In this document: positions 9,421 to 18,463 of the stretch, piece after piece
Position numbering within the stretch: the stretch's first letter is position 1
Layout of the letters: each line of letters opens with the position of its first letter
DNA from: Pumilibacter intestinalis
Lineage (GTDB): Bacteria; Bacillota; Clostridia; Christensenellales; Pumilibacteraceae
Direction of reading: 5' to 3'
DNA: 64,000 nt
Assembly (NCBI RefSeq): GCF_943193005.1
Contig: NZ_CALPCH010000004.1
Location: 1-64,000, forward strand
Program-made: the position numbers and the translations under genes
Notes under the pieces: model-generated
What the model saw: only the letters and a program-made list of their open reading frames with translations
Told to the model about the DNA's origin: nothing
Database searches by the model: none

Positions 9421-10752
9421 TTAAAACGGGAAGCGTCGTCCGCCTTTCCCCATTTTTCCGTTTTTCATCATCTTCATCATTTCTTTGGTCTGCTCGAATT
9501 GTTTGAGCAAACGGTTTACGTCCTGTATAGACGTGCCGCTTCCCGCGGCGATACGTTTGCGGCGCGACGATTTTATAACGTCGGGATGCTCGCGCTCGTA
9601 CATAGTCATTGATTTGATGATGGCTTTGAACCTTTCTATTTGCGTTTCGTCTACGTCTTTTTCGCTTATGCGCATGTTGTTCGGTAGCCCCGGTATCATA
9701 GACATTACCTCGGAGAGGTTGCCCATTTTGCCGAGCTGCTCGAACTGAACGAGGAAATCGTCGAGAGTGAACGCCGACTCGCGAAGTTTTTTCTCGAGTT
9801 TTAGCATTTCCTCTTCGGTTACCGCGGATTGCGCTTTTTCTATAAGCGTGAGAACGTCGCCCATTCCGAGAATTCGCGAAGCCATTCTGTCGGGATAAAA
9901 GGGTTCGATATCACCGGTTTTCTCGCCCGTGCCGCAAAATTTAATGGGCTTGCCGGTAACAGCTTTTATAGAGAGAGCCGCGCCGCCGCGGGTATCTCCG
10001 TCGAGCTTGGTGAGTATAACTCCCGATATATCCAGCCTTTGATTGAAGGTTGCCGCTACGTTTGCCGCTTCCTGACCGGTCATGGCGTCTACCGTAAGCA
10101 GTATTTCGGTGGGATTAACAGCTTTCTTTATCTCTTCGAGCTCGCGCATGAGCTCTTCGTTTATTTGCAGTCTGCCCGCCGTATCTATAATAAGAGTGTC
10201 GCAACCTCGGCTCAACGCTTCGTCTACCGCAAGTCGCGCGGTTTTTACGGGGTCTTTGTCGCCGCGTTCGAACACGTCGGTGTTAACGCTTTTGCCCACC
10301 ACTTTGAGCTGATTTATTGCCGCGGGACGGTAAACGTCGCAAGCCGCCAAAAGCGGTTTTTTGCCCTGTTTGCGCAGTAGTTGCGATAACTTTCCGCACA
10401 TTGTGGTTTTGCCCGCGCCCTGAAGCCCCACCATCATTATCACGGTAGGCAGTTTGCTCGATACGTTCAACTTTGCGTTCGTAGAGCCCATAAGCTCCAC
10501 GAGTTCGTCGTTGACTATCTTAACCACCTGCTGACCGGGAGTAAGACTGTTGAGTATCTTTTCCCCGACAGCTTTCTCGCTCACTCGCGCGACAAAATCT
10601 TTCACCACGCCGAAATTTACGTCGGCTTCGAGTAAAGCCACGCGTATCTCGCGCATAGCCTGTTTTATTTCAAGCTCACTGAGTTTTCCGCGCGATTTTA
10701 TCTTGCTGAAGATGTGATTTAATTTTTCGCTCAGGCTACCGAACAGTCCCAT
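9421..10752 (-). CDS. ffh: Signal recognition particle protein Ffh (SRP54)
   Basis: Ffh binds signal sequences and SRP RNA and docks with FtsY to send membrane proteins to the translocon. The 443-residue protein has the N domain (1-90), the G domain with P loop GLQGAGKTT at about 113-121, the box DTAGRL, and the TKLDGDTRGG motif. The methionine-rich M domain follows, with the RNA-binding SRP54 signature RRKRIAAGSGTSIQDVNR and a Met/Lys-rich tail. It overlaps ylxM by 17 bases, the usual partner upstream. Confidence 0.98.
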   Translation of the reverse strand: MGLFGSLSEKLNHIFSKIKSRGKLSELEIKQAMREIRVALLEADVNFGVVKDFVARVSEKAVGEKILNSLTPGQQVVKIVNDELVELMGSTNAKLNVSSKLPTVIMMVGLQGAGKTTMCGKLSQLLRKQGKKPLLAACDVYRPAAINQLKVVGKSVNTDVFERGDKDPVKTARLAVDEALSRGCDTLIIDTAGRLQINEELMRELEEIKKAVNPTEILLTVDAMTGQEAANVAATFNQRLDISGVILTKLDGDTRGGAALSIKAVTGKPIKFCGTGEKTGDIEPFYPDRMASRILGMGDVLTLIEKAQSAVTEEEMLKLEKKLRESAFTLDDFLVQFEQLGKMGNLSEVMSMIPGLPNNMRISEKDVDETQIERFKAIIKSMTMYEREHPDVIKSSRRKRIAAGSGTSIQDVNRLLKQFEQTKEMMKMMKNGKMGKGGRRFPF

Positions 10753-11068
10753 ATCGGCTCCTTATATACTCGTCTATTTCGTCAAGTTTGGCGGCAACCG
10801 CGCCCGTTGTTTCGGTTCTCACCGCCGCTATGCGCGCGTTGAGTCCGGAAACGAATTCTTTCACTCCGAAACGGCTTTCATACTTAAGCAGGCTCTTTTC
10901 GGCGTTTTTAATCGCAAAATGCACAGCCTGACGGCTCACTTCGTAATTGTCGGCAATTTCCGAAAGCGAAAAGTCGCGAACGTAGTAATCGGTCATCATG
11001 TCGCGCTGTTTAGAGGTAAGGGCGTCACCGTATATGTCCGTCAAGGCAATAAACGATAAATCTTTCAT
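10736..11068 (-). CDS. ylxM: SRP-associated HTH protein YlxM
   Basis: YlxM is a small helix-turn-helix protein of Gram-positive bacteria encoded just before ffh. It has been linked to the SRP pathway. With the ATG at 11066-11068, the product has 110 residues beginning MKDLSFIALTDIYG. It shows the sigma-70 region 4-like HTH LSEIADNYEVSRQAVHFAIK. I prefer this ATG to the TTG seven codons earlier because GGAA lies at a suitable distance and the protein then starts where the family does. Confidence 0.9.
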   Translation of the reverse strand: MKDLSFIALTDIYGDALTSKQRDMMTDYYVRDFSLSEIADNYEVSRQAVHFAIKNAEKSLLKYESRFGVKEFVSGLNARIAAVRTETTGAVAAKLDEIDEYIRSRYGTVR

Positions 11069-11091
11069 GTGAGCAGTTCCTTTTGCCAAAC

Positions 11092-11131
11092 AAAAATACG
11101 AGCTTAAAGTATATTTACTTTACACTCGTAT
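11092..11131 (-). terminator. Hairpin terminator after ftsY, before ylxM
   Basis: On the minus strand ATACGAG (125-131 end) pairs with CTCGTAT (96-102 end), and AAAGTA with TACTTT further in. The structure is closed by a four-base loop and followed by a run of five T residues. It lies between the ftsY stop and ylxM and would end ftsY transcripts. Its upstream arm overlaps the minus-10 box of the next promoter. Confidence 0.6.
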
Positions 11132-11159
11132 TATATCATTTTACCGATTTGTTTGTCAA
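11130..11159 (-). promoter_or_regulatory. Consensus promoter for ylxM-ffh-rpsP and following genes
   Basis: On the minus strand TTGACA (11154-11159) and TATAAT (11130-11135), both perfect, are 18 bases apart. Transcription should start near 11123, inside the hairpin described next to it, so the new transcript carries only part of that stem at its 5' end. Confidence 0.8.
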
Positions 11160-11185
11160 GCAAATTAACGGTACAACCGTAAAAT

Positions 11186-12085
11186 TTATTCTATTATCGC
11201 CTCTATAAAATCGCGCGAGTCGAATTCTTCGAGGTCGTCTATGCCCTCGCCCACGCCAACGTAAACCACGGGTACGCTTAGTTCGCCCGCAATTGCGAGC
11301 ACAACGCCGCCTTTTGCCGTTCCGTCGAGCTTGGTTAGAATTATGCCGTCTATATCTATGGCTTCGTTGAATACGTCCACTTGAGATATGGCGTTTTGTC
11401 CCGTCGTGGCATCGAGCACAATATAGTTGAGATACATGCAGTCGGGATATTCGCGCACTATTATGCGGTTAATCTTTTTGAGCTCGTCCATGAGGTTCTT
11501 TTTGTTGTGAAGCCTGCCCGCGGTATCTATGAGCAAAACGTCCGTTTTCTTGCTCTTCGCGCTCGCTATGGCGTCATACACCACCGCGCCGGGGTCCGCA
11601 CCCTCGGCATGCTTAACTATGCGCACGCCCGCCCTTTCCGCCCAAACCGTGAGTTGGTCGGCGGCAGCCGCGCGGAAAGTATCCGCGGCAACTATGGTAA
11701 CGCTCTTGCCCTCTTTTTTGAACTTTTTGGCGAGTTTGCCTATTGCGGTGGTCTTTCCCACTCCGTTCACACCCGCCACAAGCAACACAAGCGGATATTC
11801 GTATTCGGGCACGGGATTTTCGTCGAGAATATCCACCATAAGACTTTTGAGCTCGTCTTTAACCTCCGCCGTGTTCCTTATGCGCTTTTCGTCTATAACG
11901 TCGCGCAAGTCGTCCATGAGTTTTTCAACCGTTTCCGCTCCGATATCCGACGAAATGAGAGCCATTTCGAGTTCGTCGTAAAAATCGTCGGTAAGAACGC
12001 CGCCCGTAAACAACTTATTGAGTTTATAGGCTATCGTTTCTTTGGTCTTTTTCAGTTTCTCTTTGATTTTGGCGAAAAATCCCAT
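11186..12085 (-). CDS. ftsY: Signal recognition particle receptor FtsY
   Basis: FtsY is the membrane-associated receptor that pairs with Ffh GTPase. The 299-residue protein has an N domain with a basic start (MGFFAKIKEKLKKTKE), a P loop GVNGVGKTT at about 109-117, DTFRAAAADQL, DTAGRLHNK and TKLDGTAKGG. The long acidic N-terminal extension of the E. coli protein is absent, as usual in Bacillota. It lies 11 bases after the smc stop and so belongs to the smc operon. Confidence 0.97.
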   Translation of the reverse strand: MGFFAKIKEKLKKTKETIAYKLNKLFTGGVLTDDFYDELEMALISSDIGAETVEKLMDDLRDVIDEKRIRNTAEVKDELKSLMVDILDENPVPEYEYPLVLLVAGVNGVGKTTAIGKLAKKFKKEGKSVTIVAADTFRAAAADQLTVWAERAGVRIVKHAEGADPGAVVYDAIASAKSKKTDVLLIDTAGRLHNKKNLMDELKKINRIIVREYPDCMYLNYIVLDATTGQNAISQVDVFNEAIDIDGIILTKLDGTAKGGVVLAIAGELSVPVVYVGVGEGIDDLEEFDSRDFIEAIIE

Positions 12086-12096
12086 ATGCTTTCTCC

Positions 12097-15000
12097 TTAC
12101 TGTTGCCCTTCTTCGAATTTCATGGCCTCGCTGAGCTTAACCGATACAATCTTACTTACTCCCTTTTCTTCCATGGTAACGCCGTACAAACTGTCGGCAA
12201 GTTCCATTGTGGGTTTGCGGTGAGTAATTACTATAAACTGCGTGTCCTCGGAGAACCTGCGCAGATATTTCGCAAATCTGCCCGCGTTGGCGTCGTCGAG
12301 AGCCGCCTCTATTTCGTCGAGAACGCAGAACGGCATGGGTTTAAGGCGCAGTATAGCAAACAGTATGGCTATAGCCGTGAGCGCACGTTCTCCGCCCGAA
12401 AGCAGGGATATGCTTTGCAGTCTTTTTTCGGGAGGCTGCGCCACTATCTCTATGCCCGCGTCGAGCGGGTTCTCGCTGTCGAGCAACAACAGGTCGGCGT
12501 TGCCGCCGTCGAAAAGCTCTTTGAATATCTTTACGAAATTTACTCTTATCTGCTCGAAACGCTCCGTGAATTTTCCGAGCATTTCCGCGCTCAATTCGTT
12601 GATTATCTTCAAGAGGTCGGCTTCCGCTTTTACGAGGTCTTCGCGCTGTACGTCCATTTCATGATAGCCGGCGTACATTTCCTGACACTGCTCAATCGAC
12701 GCGAGGTTGACGTTTCCGAGCGCGTGCATTTGGCGATTGAGTTTGCCCGCCTCTGCAACGCCCTTTTCAAAGTCGTAATCCTCCACCTTAAACGGCAGAC
12801 AGTCCGCATACTCGAGCTCGTAATCGGTCTTTATCTTTTCTTGCATCTGCTCTATGTCGGTATCCACTTTGAGCAATTGCATTTCCTCGCGACTCTTGCG
12901 GTCGTGCAATTGCTGCAATTCGTTGATAAGCTCCATACGGCGCGTATCGAGCGAAGCGAGCGTAACTTGCACATCTTGCTTGTAGTCGTCGAGATTGGAA
13001 AGTTTATGCCGTATTTCCCGCACGCGGTTGCTGTCGGCGTCGCCCTCGGCGTTTACCGAAGAACTTATTTCCGCGTCGAGCTGAGCAATCAACATATCGT
13101 TTTCGGCAATCTGCTTGGTGTCGTATTCTATCTTGAGCGATATGTTTTCGAGATTGGTTTTAAGACGCGCGAGTTCGCCGTCCGCCGAAGAGAGTTTCCC
13201 TTCGAGCATGGAAACTTTTACTCGCGCCGAAGTCATCTTTTCGTGCAATTCATCGCGCTGTTTTCTTAGTGCGTCGAACTGCTGCCGCTGTTCTTCGCCG
13301 CTTTCATTGGCGTCGTCTTTTTTGCCGCGCACTATCTGCTCGAGCGACTCCACGCTGTCGAAATCGCGCGTTATGGTTTCTATGCGCTCGCGTGCGCCCG
13401 TAAGCTCGGCTTCGAGCAAAGCAAGACTGTCTCCGAGCTCCTCGGTTTCCGCAAGGAATTTGTTGAGCACCTCGGTGCGCGTGGCTATCTCAACGTCCGC
13501 CTTGTGTTGCGCCTCGCCGAGAAGCCTTATTTGCTCGCTCGCAATCTTCTGCTCTTTTACTTTTTCGTCGCGCAAAGCGTTCAACTCGGCAAGCGACTTG
13601 TCCATTTCGTCGAGCTGCGTTTTGAGCGTTTCTATCTCTTTTTCGTAACCGAATACGTTTGTGGACTCCGCTTTTTTACTGCCGCCCGTAATAGAGCCGT
13701 GCGGAGTGAGCACCTCGCCGTCGCGGGTAACAATCTTAAAGCCGTACCTCGCCTTTCTCGCTATCGCAATTGCGGTATCCATGTTTTCGACCACGACGGT
13801 GTTGCCCAACAATCCCGAGAATATGTTAAAATATTTCGAGTCGAATTTCACGAGGTCGGAGGCTATGCCGCACACGCCCTTTTCACCGAGCAAATACTTG
13901 TATTCCGCTTCGAGAGAGCGCGGTTTCATTGACGACATGGGCAAGAAGGTGGCTCTGCCGCTCCGCGAACTTTTCAAAAATTCAATGAGATATTTGGCGT
14001 CTTCTTCGTTGCGCGTAACTATATTTTGCACCGCGTTGCCGAGCGCGGTTTCTATCGCGGTTTCGTATCCCTCGCCCACGCTCAAAAGCGAAGCCACAAC
14101 GCCCTCTATTTTGTCCGACAGGTCTTTGCGCTGTTTCGCCTCGGAAAGCAATTTTTTTACGCTGTACGCAAACCCCTCGTAAGACTGTTGCATTTCGGTA
14201 AGCATCTTGTGGCGCGTTTTCGCCATGTAGTACTTCGCGCTTATGCCGTCTATCTTTTGCGCCGCCTTGTTTATCTCCGCAACGCAATCGTTGTTTATTT
14301 CGTAATACTTGTCGAGTTTTGCCGTTACCGAATTCTTTTCGGATACAAAGCCGTCTATTTCGGTTTTGAGAGTCGCGCTCTGCTCGGTGGAAAAAGCGAG
14401 CTTTTCGCTTATTCCCGCAATTCGTTTGGCAAGGTCTTCGCTTTGAGTATGCAACGCCTCGCGCTCCGCCACGAGTCGCGACATGTTGGAACGTATTTCG
14501 GTCAGCTTGTCCATGGCTTCCACCACCGCGCGGTGGTTAGACTCCACTTCGCCTTCGCCTTGCGCGAGAGTGTCAACAACGGACAAATACTCGCCGTCGA
14601 ATTTCTCCGCTTCGCTCTTTGCCGCCGCAAGTTCCGCCGATAGTTTTTCTATCTGCTCCTCGCCCGCGCTTATAAAAGTTTCGGTTTGCTTGTAATCGTC
14701 GCCGAGCTGTGCGTTTTCTTCTTTGAGACGCTCGTTCTGCGTGTTGAGATAGCCGAGCCGCTCTTTCAAAACCTTTATTTCGCCCGCGGCTTTTTCCAAT
14801 CCCACAGTAAGCTCGAGCAATTCGTCGCGCAACGAATTTATGGATTTGTCGGTGTCGCCCAAACTCTCCATTGTTTCGTTGTATTTCACGGTGGCTTCGT
14901 CACAGTCTTTTTGGCGCAGTTCTATTTGCTCGCAAACTCCGTTTAATCTGTCCTGTATCGCGCCTTTCGCCTGACTCGCCGAATCGAATTGATGTATGTA

Positions 15001-15690
15001 TATGTTTATTTCGTGAGTCTTTAGCCTGTCGCGCAGTTCGAGCCACTTTCTCGCCGCCTCCGACTGCTTTGTGAGAGGTTCGAGCAAGCTCGCTTTTTCG
15101 CGCAAAATATCTTCCACGCGCACAATGTTTTCGCGCGTGCGGGTGAGTTTGCGCTCGGCGTCTATTTTGCGTGCCTTAAACTTTGATATACCCGCCGCTT
15201 CTTCGAATATGGCGCGACGGTCCTCGGGTTTGGCGCGCAATAATTCTTCTATTCTGCCCTGACCTATAATGGAATAGCCCTCTCTGCCCATTCCGCCGTC
15301 GCGCAATAAGTCGGTGATATCTTTCAGCCTGCATTGCGTTTTGTTCAGGCAGTATTCGCTCTCGCCGCTGCGATAAAGTTTACGCGAAATCACAACCTCA
15401 TCGTAATCGAGCGACGGGAAAAGCTTTTCGGTATTGTCAAAATACAAGTTTACTTCGCAGTAAGAAAGCGACTTGCGGTTTTCCGTTCCGTTGAATATTA
15501 CGTCTTGCATGGAGTTTCCGCGCAAAAGTTTGGCGGACTGCTCTCCGAGCACCCAACGTATAGAATCGGCTACGTTACTCTTGCCGCACCCGTTAGGACC
15601 GACTATTGCGGTAACGCCCGCACCGAATTTTACTTCCAGCCTGTCGGCAAACGACTTAAAGCCGGCAACTTCCAATTTCTTAAATTTCAA
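12097..15690 (-). CDS. smc: Chromosome segregation protein SMC
   Basis: This is an SMC ATPase of condensin type, 1197 residues, the usual length. The N-terminal head carries Walker A GPNGCGKSN at about 32-40. Two long coiled coils flank a hinge with its glycine-rich elements at about 515-680. The C-terminal head carries the signature LLSGGERALTAIA and the Walker B region FCVLDEIEAALDD. It organises and segregates chromosomes together with ScpA and ScpB, which are not encoded in this window. The gene sits between rnc and ftsY, a standard Bacillota arrangement. Confidence 0.98.
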   Translation of the reverse strand: MKFKKLEVAGFKSFADRLEVKFGAGVTAIVGPNGCGKSNVADSIRWVLGEQSAKLLRGNSMQDVIFNGTENRKSLSYCEVNLYFDNTEKLFPSLDYDEVVISRKLYRSGESEYCLNKTQCRLKDITDLLRDGGMGREGYSIIGQGRIEELLRAKPEDRRAIFEEAAGISKFKARKIDAERKLTRTRENIVRVEDILREKASLLEPLTKQSEAARKWLELRDRLKTHEINIYIHQFDSASQAKGAIQDRLNGVCEQIELRQKDCDEATVKYNETMESLGDTDKSINSLRDELLELTVGLEKAAGEIKVLKERLGYLNTQNERLKEENAQLGDDYKQTETFISAGEEQIEKLSAELAAAKSEAEKFDGEYLSVVDTLAQGEGEVESNHRAVVEAMDKLTEIRSNMSRLVAEREALHTQSEDLAKRIAGISEKLAFSTEQSATLKTEIDGFVSEKNSVTAKLDKYYEINNDCVAEINKAAQKIDGISAKYYMAKTRHKMLTEMQQSYEGFAYSVKKLLSEAKQRKDLSDKIEGVVASLLSVGEGYETAIETALGNAVQNIVTRNEEDAKYLIEFLKSSRSGRATFLPMSSMKPRSLEAEYKYLLGEKGVCGIASDLVKFDSKYFNIFSGLLGNTVVVENMDTAIAIARKARYGFKIVTRDGEVLTPHGSITGGSKKAESTNVFGYEKEIETLKTQLDEMDKSLAELNALRDEKVKEQKIASEQIRLLGEAQHKADVEIATRTEVLNKFLAETEELGDSLALLEAELTGARERIETITRDFDSVESLEQIVRGKKDDANESGEEQRQQFDALRKQRDELHEKMTSARVKVSMLEGKLSSADGELARLKTNLENISLKIEYDTKQIAENDMLIAQLDAEISSSVNAEGDADSNRVREIRHKLSNLDDYKQDVQVTLASLDTRRMELINELQQLHDRKSREEMQLLKVDTDIEQMQEKIKTDYELEYADCLPFKVEDYDFEKGVAEAGKLNRQMHALGNVNLASIEQCQEMYAGYHEMDVQREDLVKAEADLLKIINELSAEMLGKFTERFEQIRVNFVKIFKELFDGGNADLLLLDSENPLDAGIEIVAQPPEKRLQSISLLSGGERALTAIAILFAILRLKPMPFCVLDEIEAALDDANAGRFAKYLRRFSEDTQFIVITHRKPTMELADSLYGVTMEEKGVSKIVSVKLSEAMKFEEGQQ

Positions 15691-15765
15691 ACCTGTCTTC
15701 CTTGTTCAGAAATCTTTTCAAATAATATTGTAGCAAAAAACAACGCGAAAATCAACGATATGAAA

Positions 15766-16215
15766 TTACTTTTCCGATTCGGAAAGCAAATGCCGCGCAA
15801 CGAACTCGCGGGCGGGTTTAAGCCCTCCGTCGAGATATATCGCGCCGAGCGCGGCTTCGAACAAATCGGATATCGGCTTTTCTCCGAAATCCGCAAGACC
15901 CATTTTCGCGCCTTTGCCCATTCGGCAACATTCCAAAAGTCCCATCTTTTTTACGGCGGCGGCAAGCGGCTTGCGCGACACTATCCCTTTGCGCAGTTCG
16001 GTCAGCACGCCCTCGTCGGCGGGCGTTGCGCGATACAGCAGTTCGGCGGCAATCAGATTGAGCACGCTGTCGCCCAAATACTCGAGCCGCTCGTTGCTTT
16101 CTCCGCCGTATTCGTTTACGTAAGATTTATAGGTAAGAGCGCACAAAAGCAACGACTTATCCGAAAAAACGTAGCCTATTATGCTTTCGGCTCGCGAAAC
16201 GCAGTCGTTATTCAT
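15766..16215 (-). CDS. rnc: Ribonuclease III, catalytic domain only
   Basis: The 149-residue protein has the complete RNase III catalytic domain: the signature NERLEYLGDSV at 41-51 and SDLFEAALGAIYLDGG at 116-131. These supply the acidic set Glu42, Glu45, Asp49, Asp117 and Glu120. The normal protein has about 225 residues with a C-terminal double-stranded RNA-binding domain. Here the frame ends at the end of the catalytic domain, and only 75 bases separate it from smc, too few for the missing domain. Position between plsX and smc argues for orthology to ordinary rnc rather than to Mini-III. The start overlaps plsX by eight bases. Confidence 0.88.
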   Translation of the reverse strand: MNNDCVSRAESIIGYVFSDKSLLLCALTYKSYVNEYGGESNERLEYLGDSVLNLIAAELLYRATPADEGVLTELRKGIVSRKPLAAAVKKMGLLECCRMGKGAKMGLADFGEKPISDLFEAALGAIYLDGGLKPAREFVARHLLSESEK

Positions 16216-17221
16216 TTACGGAAAACTTTTCGAGCTCTTCTTTTATGCCGCCCGCGAGGTCGGCGTCAATCATCTTTTTTACCTGACGGAGCGCGGCGGA
16301 AACCGCCTCGGGATTAGCCGCGCCGTGAGCTTTTACCACCACTTTGTTTATGCCGAGAAAAGGTGCGCCGCCGTAGGCGTTGTAGTCCATGGATTTCTTG
16401 AGCTTGCGGAAAGCCTTTTTCATAAACAACGCACCGAATTTTGCGGAAGCGGACGCCATAATCGCGCTTTTGAGTTCGCCCATTACCATTTGAGCCGTGC
16501 CCTCCACCGATTTTAACAGTACGTTGCCCACGAAACCGTCGGCTACGAGAATATCGTATTCGCCGGTGAGAGCGTCGCGCGCTTCCATGTTGCCCTTAAA
16601 ATTTATGGGCAGTTTTTTGAGCTGTTCGAACACCTCTTTGGTAAGCGCGTTTCCCTTGTGGTCTTCCACGCCCACCGAAACGAGCCCCACTCTCGGATTT
16701 TGTATGCCGTAAACCGAGCGCATGTAGCACACCGCCATGAGCGTGAACTGCACCAAAAAGTCGGGACGGCTGTCTACGTTTGCGCCGCAGTCTATCAGGC
16801 ATACCCTGCCGCCGCCGCGAGTGGGCAAAAGCGGCGCGAGCGCGGGGCGCAAAACTCCGTTAATTCTCCCCACCTTGAGCACGCTGCCGGTGAGCACCGC
16901 TCCGGTACTGCCCGAACTTATCATTCCGGCAACCTCGGCGTCTTCTTTTAGCAAATCGAACGCCTTAACCATCGAGGAGTCTTTTTTTGCGCGTATTGCC
17001 GTTGTGGGAGCTTCCTCGTTGCTGATAACCTCGGGAGCGTGCTCTATAAACACGCGGCTCGAGTCGTATTTGTATTTGGAAAGCTCGCGCTTCAAAATTT
17101 CTTTGTCGCCCGTAAAAACCAATCCCACGTCTTTGGTTTCGTTCAGAAAGTCAATGCCGCCCTTTATTTGAGAATACGGCGAAGTATCTCCTCCGAACGC
17201 GTCTACGGCTATCTTCATCAT
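16208..17221 (-). CDS. plsX: Phosphate acyltransferase PlsX
   Basis: PlsX converts acyl-ACP to acyl phosphate, the donor that PlsY uses to start phospholipid synthesis. The protein of 337 residues opens KIAVDAFGGDTSP after the start and has AIRAKKDSSM, SSGSTGAVLTG and the late NAYGGAPFLGI motif. I take the ATG at 17219-17221, which has GGAGG nine bases upstream. A second ATG follows immediately. plsX usually follows rpmF in Bacillota, as here. The partner plsY lies about 30 kb away at 46,899. Confidence 0.96.
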   Translation of the reverse strand: MMKIAVDAFGGDTSPYSQIKGGIDFLNETKDVGLVFTGDKEILKRELSKYKYDSSRVFIEHAPEVISNEEAPTTAIRAKKDSSMVKAFDLLKEDAEVAGMISSGSTGAVLTGSVLKVGRINGVLRPALAPLLPTRGGGRVCLIDCGANVDSRPDFLVQFTLMAVCYMRSVYGIQNPRVGLVSVGVEDHKGNALTKEVFEQLKKLPINFKGNMEARDALTGEYDILVADGFVGNVLLKSVEGTAQMVMGELKSAIMASASAKFGALFMKKAFRKLKKSMDYNAYGGAPFLGINKVVVKAHGAANPEAVSAALRQVKKMIDADLAGGIKEELEKFSVNE

Positions 17222-17238
17222 ATACAAAATCCTCCGTT

Positions 17239-17272
17239 AAATAAAACAGCTCCGCAAATCCTAATGCGGAGC
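17239..17272 (-). terminator. Hairpin between rpmF and plsX
   Basis: On the minus strand an eight-base stem (GCTCCGCA with TGCGGAGC) encloses an eight-base loop and is followed by TGTTTTATTT. It lies directly downstream of rpmF and so could terminate or attenuate read-through into plsX. Confidence 0.6.
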
Positions 17273-17294
17273 CATCGGTAAAGCACAGTGGAAA

Positions 17295-17483
17295 TTATTC
17301 CTTGTCTTTCTTAATGTCAATCTTCTTTACACCGTCATAGTATCCGCAATTTTTGCAAACTCTATGATTTTGTTTCATCTCATGACACTGCGGACATTCG
17401 CTAATAGAAGGATTAGATATCTTCCAATTAGCAAAACGAGAATTACCCTGTTTCTTAGACGCTTTATGCTTGGGTACTGCCAT
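17295..17483 (-). CDS. rpmF: 50S ribosomal protein L32
   Basis: The 62-residue protein starts MAVPKHKASK, the L32 signature. It has two CxxC pairs (CPQC and CKNC), so it is the zinc-binding form. AGGAGGT precedes the ATG at 17481-17483, which decides the start over an in-frame codon three residues earlier. The often-linked yceD gene (DUF177) is not present upstream. Confidence 0.97.
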   Translation of the reverse strand: MAVPKHKASKKQGNSRFANWKISNPSISECPQCHEMKQNHRVCKNCGYYDGVKKIDIKKDKE

Positions 17484-17524
17484 TTTTAGCACCTCCTATT
17501 AACTAATTTTAATCATGCTATAAT

Positions 17525-17553
17525 AGTATACATGCTTCGCATTAACTTGTCAA
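17525..17553 (-). promoter_or_regulatory. Promoter of rpmF
   Basis: On the minus strand a perfect TTGACA (17548-17553) and TATACT (17525-17530) are separated by 17 bases, a strong vegetative pattern. It lies between the end of the radical SAM gene and rpmF. Confidence 0.8.
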
Positions 17554-17570
17554 ACAAATTAATGCGATTT

Positions 17571-18461
17571 TCAGAAATCAAACAAAGAAATCTGTTGCAC
17601 CTCATACGGGCGTTTGTTTTCGGCAACTATATCTTGCATAGTATATTTGAGTCCGAGCTTGCGGCACTTGTCGGTTATCGCCGCAACGAGAGCTTCGTTG
17701 TTGGGCGATACGCACATGTAATCGTTGCCGTAAGCGTCGCAATATTTTTGCTTCGTACCCGGAAAAAGTTTTTCCGCTTTATCCAAAAAGTGCACGCGCT
17801 GGCTGTCGCGCAACGTAACGCCGAAAGCATAGCCGAAATATACGAATTTGCAACCTGCCTCCGCCGCCTTGTCCGCAATGGAGAGAACGCTCGCGCTGTC
17901 GTCTTCCAAAAACGGCAAAACGGGAGTCATGAGAACGCCCGTAAATATTCCCGCGCGACTCAATTCCTCGAGCGCGGCAAATCTGCGCTTAACCGAACAC
18001 GCTTTCGGCTCCAACTTTTTAGCCAAATCGTCGTAAGGAGTGGTAACGCTGAATTTGATATTTACGGGAGAATGGCTTGCTATAGAGAGCAGAATATCGG
18101 TATCGCGCAGTATTAAGTCCGATTTGGTTTCGAGCGAAACACCGAAACCGTATTTATCGAAAAGTTTGAGCGCACCGCGCGTAAGTTCCGCCTCTTTTTC
18201 GCAAGGATTGTAACTGTCGCTCATTGCGCCGAGTCCCACAATCCCCTTTTTTCGCTTTTTGCAAAGTTCCTCTTCGAGTATTGCGAGCACGTTCCGTTTG
18301 GCTCGCACCGTATCGAACCGCTTTATCGCATAACAATCGCTCCTGCTGTCGCAATATATGCAACCGTGACTGCATCCGCGATACAAATTGGCGTTATAGT
18401 CGCACCCGAACCACTCGCTTTCTCCAACCGCAAGCACCCTTTTAGCTTCTATGTATTCCAT
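17571..18461 (-). CDS. Radical SAM protein, spore photoproduct lyase-like family
   Basis: The 296-residue protein has the radical SAM cluster motif CSHGCIYC (Cys30, Cys34, Cys37) and the order of segments seen in COG1533 proteins, the broad family around spore photoproduct lyase. The ATG at 18459-18461 is two bases past the sufB stop, so the two genes are likely cotranscribed. The upstream TTG two codons earlier is less likely. The usual C-terminal cysteine that assists true spore photoproduct lyase cannot be assigned with confidence. A repair or tRNA/DNA-modifying role is possible but unproven. Confidence 0.8.
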   Translation of the reverse strand: MEYIEAKRVLAVGESEWFGCDYNANLYRGCSHGCIYCDSRSDCYAIKRFDTVRAKRNVLAILEEELCKKRKKGIVGLGAMSDSYNPCEKEAELTRGALKLFDKYGFGVSLETKSDLILRDTDILLSIASHSPVNIKFSVTTPYDDLAKKLEPKACSVKRRFAALEELSRAGIFTGVLMTPVLPFLEDDSASVLSIADKAAEAGCKFVYFGYAFGVTLRDSQRVHFLDKAEKLFPGTKQKYCDAYGNDYMCVSPNNEALVAAITDKCRKLGLKYTMQDIVAENKRPYEVQQISLFDF

Positions 18462-18463
18462 AA

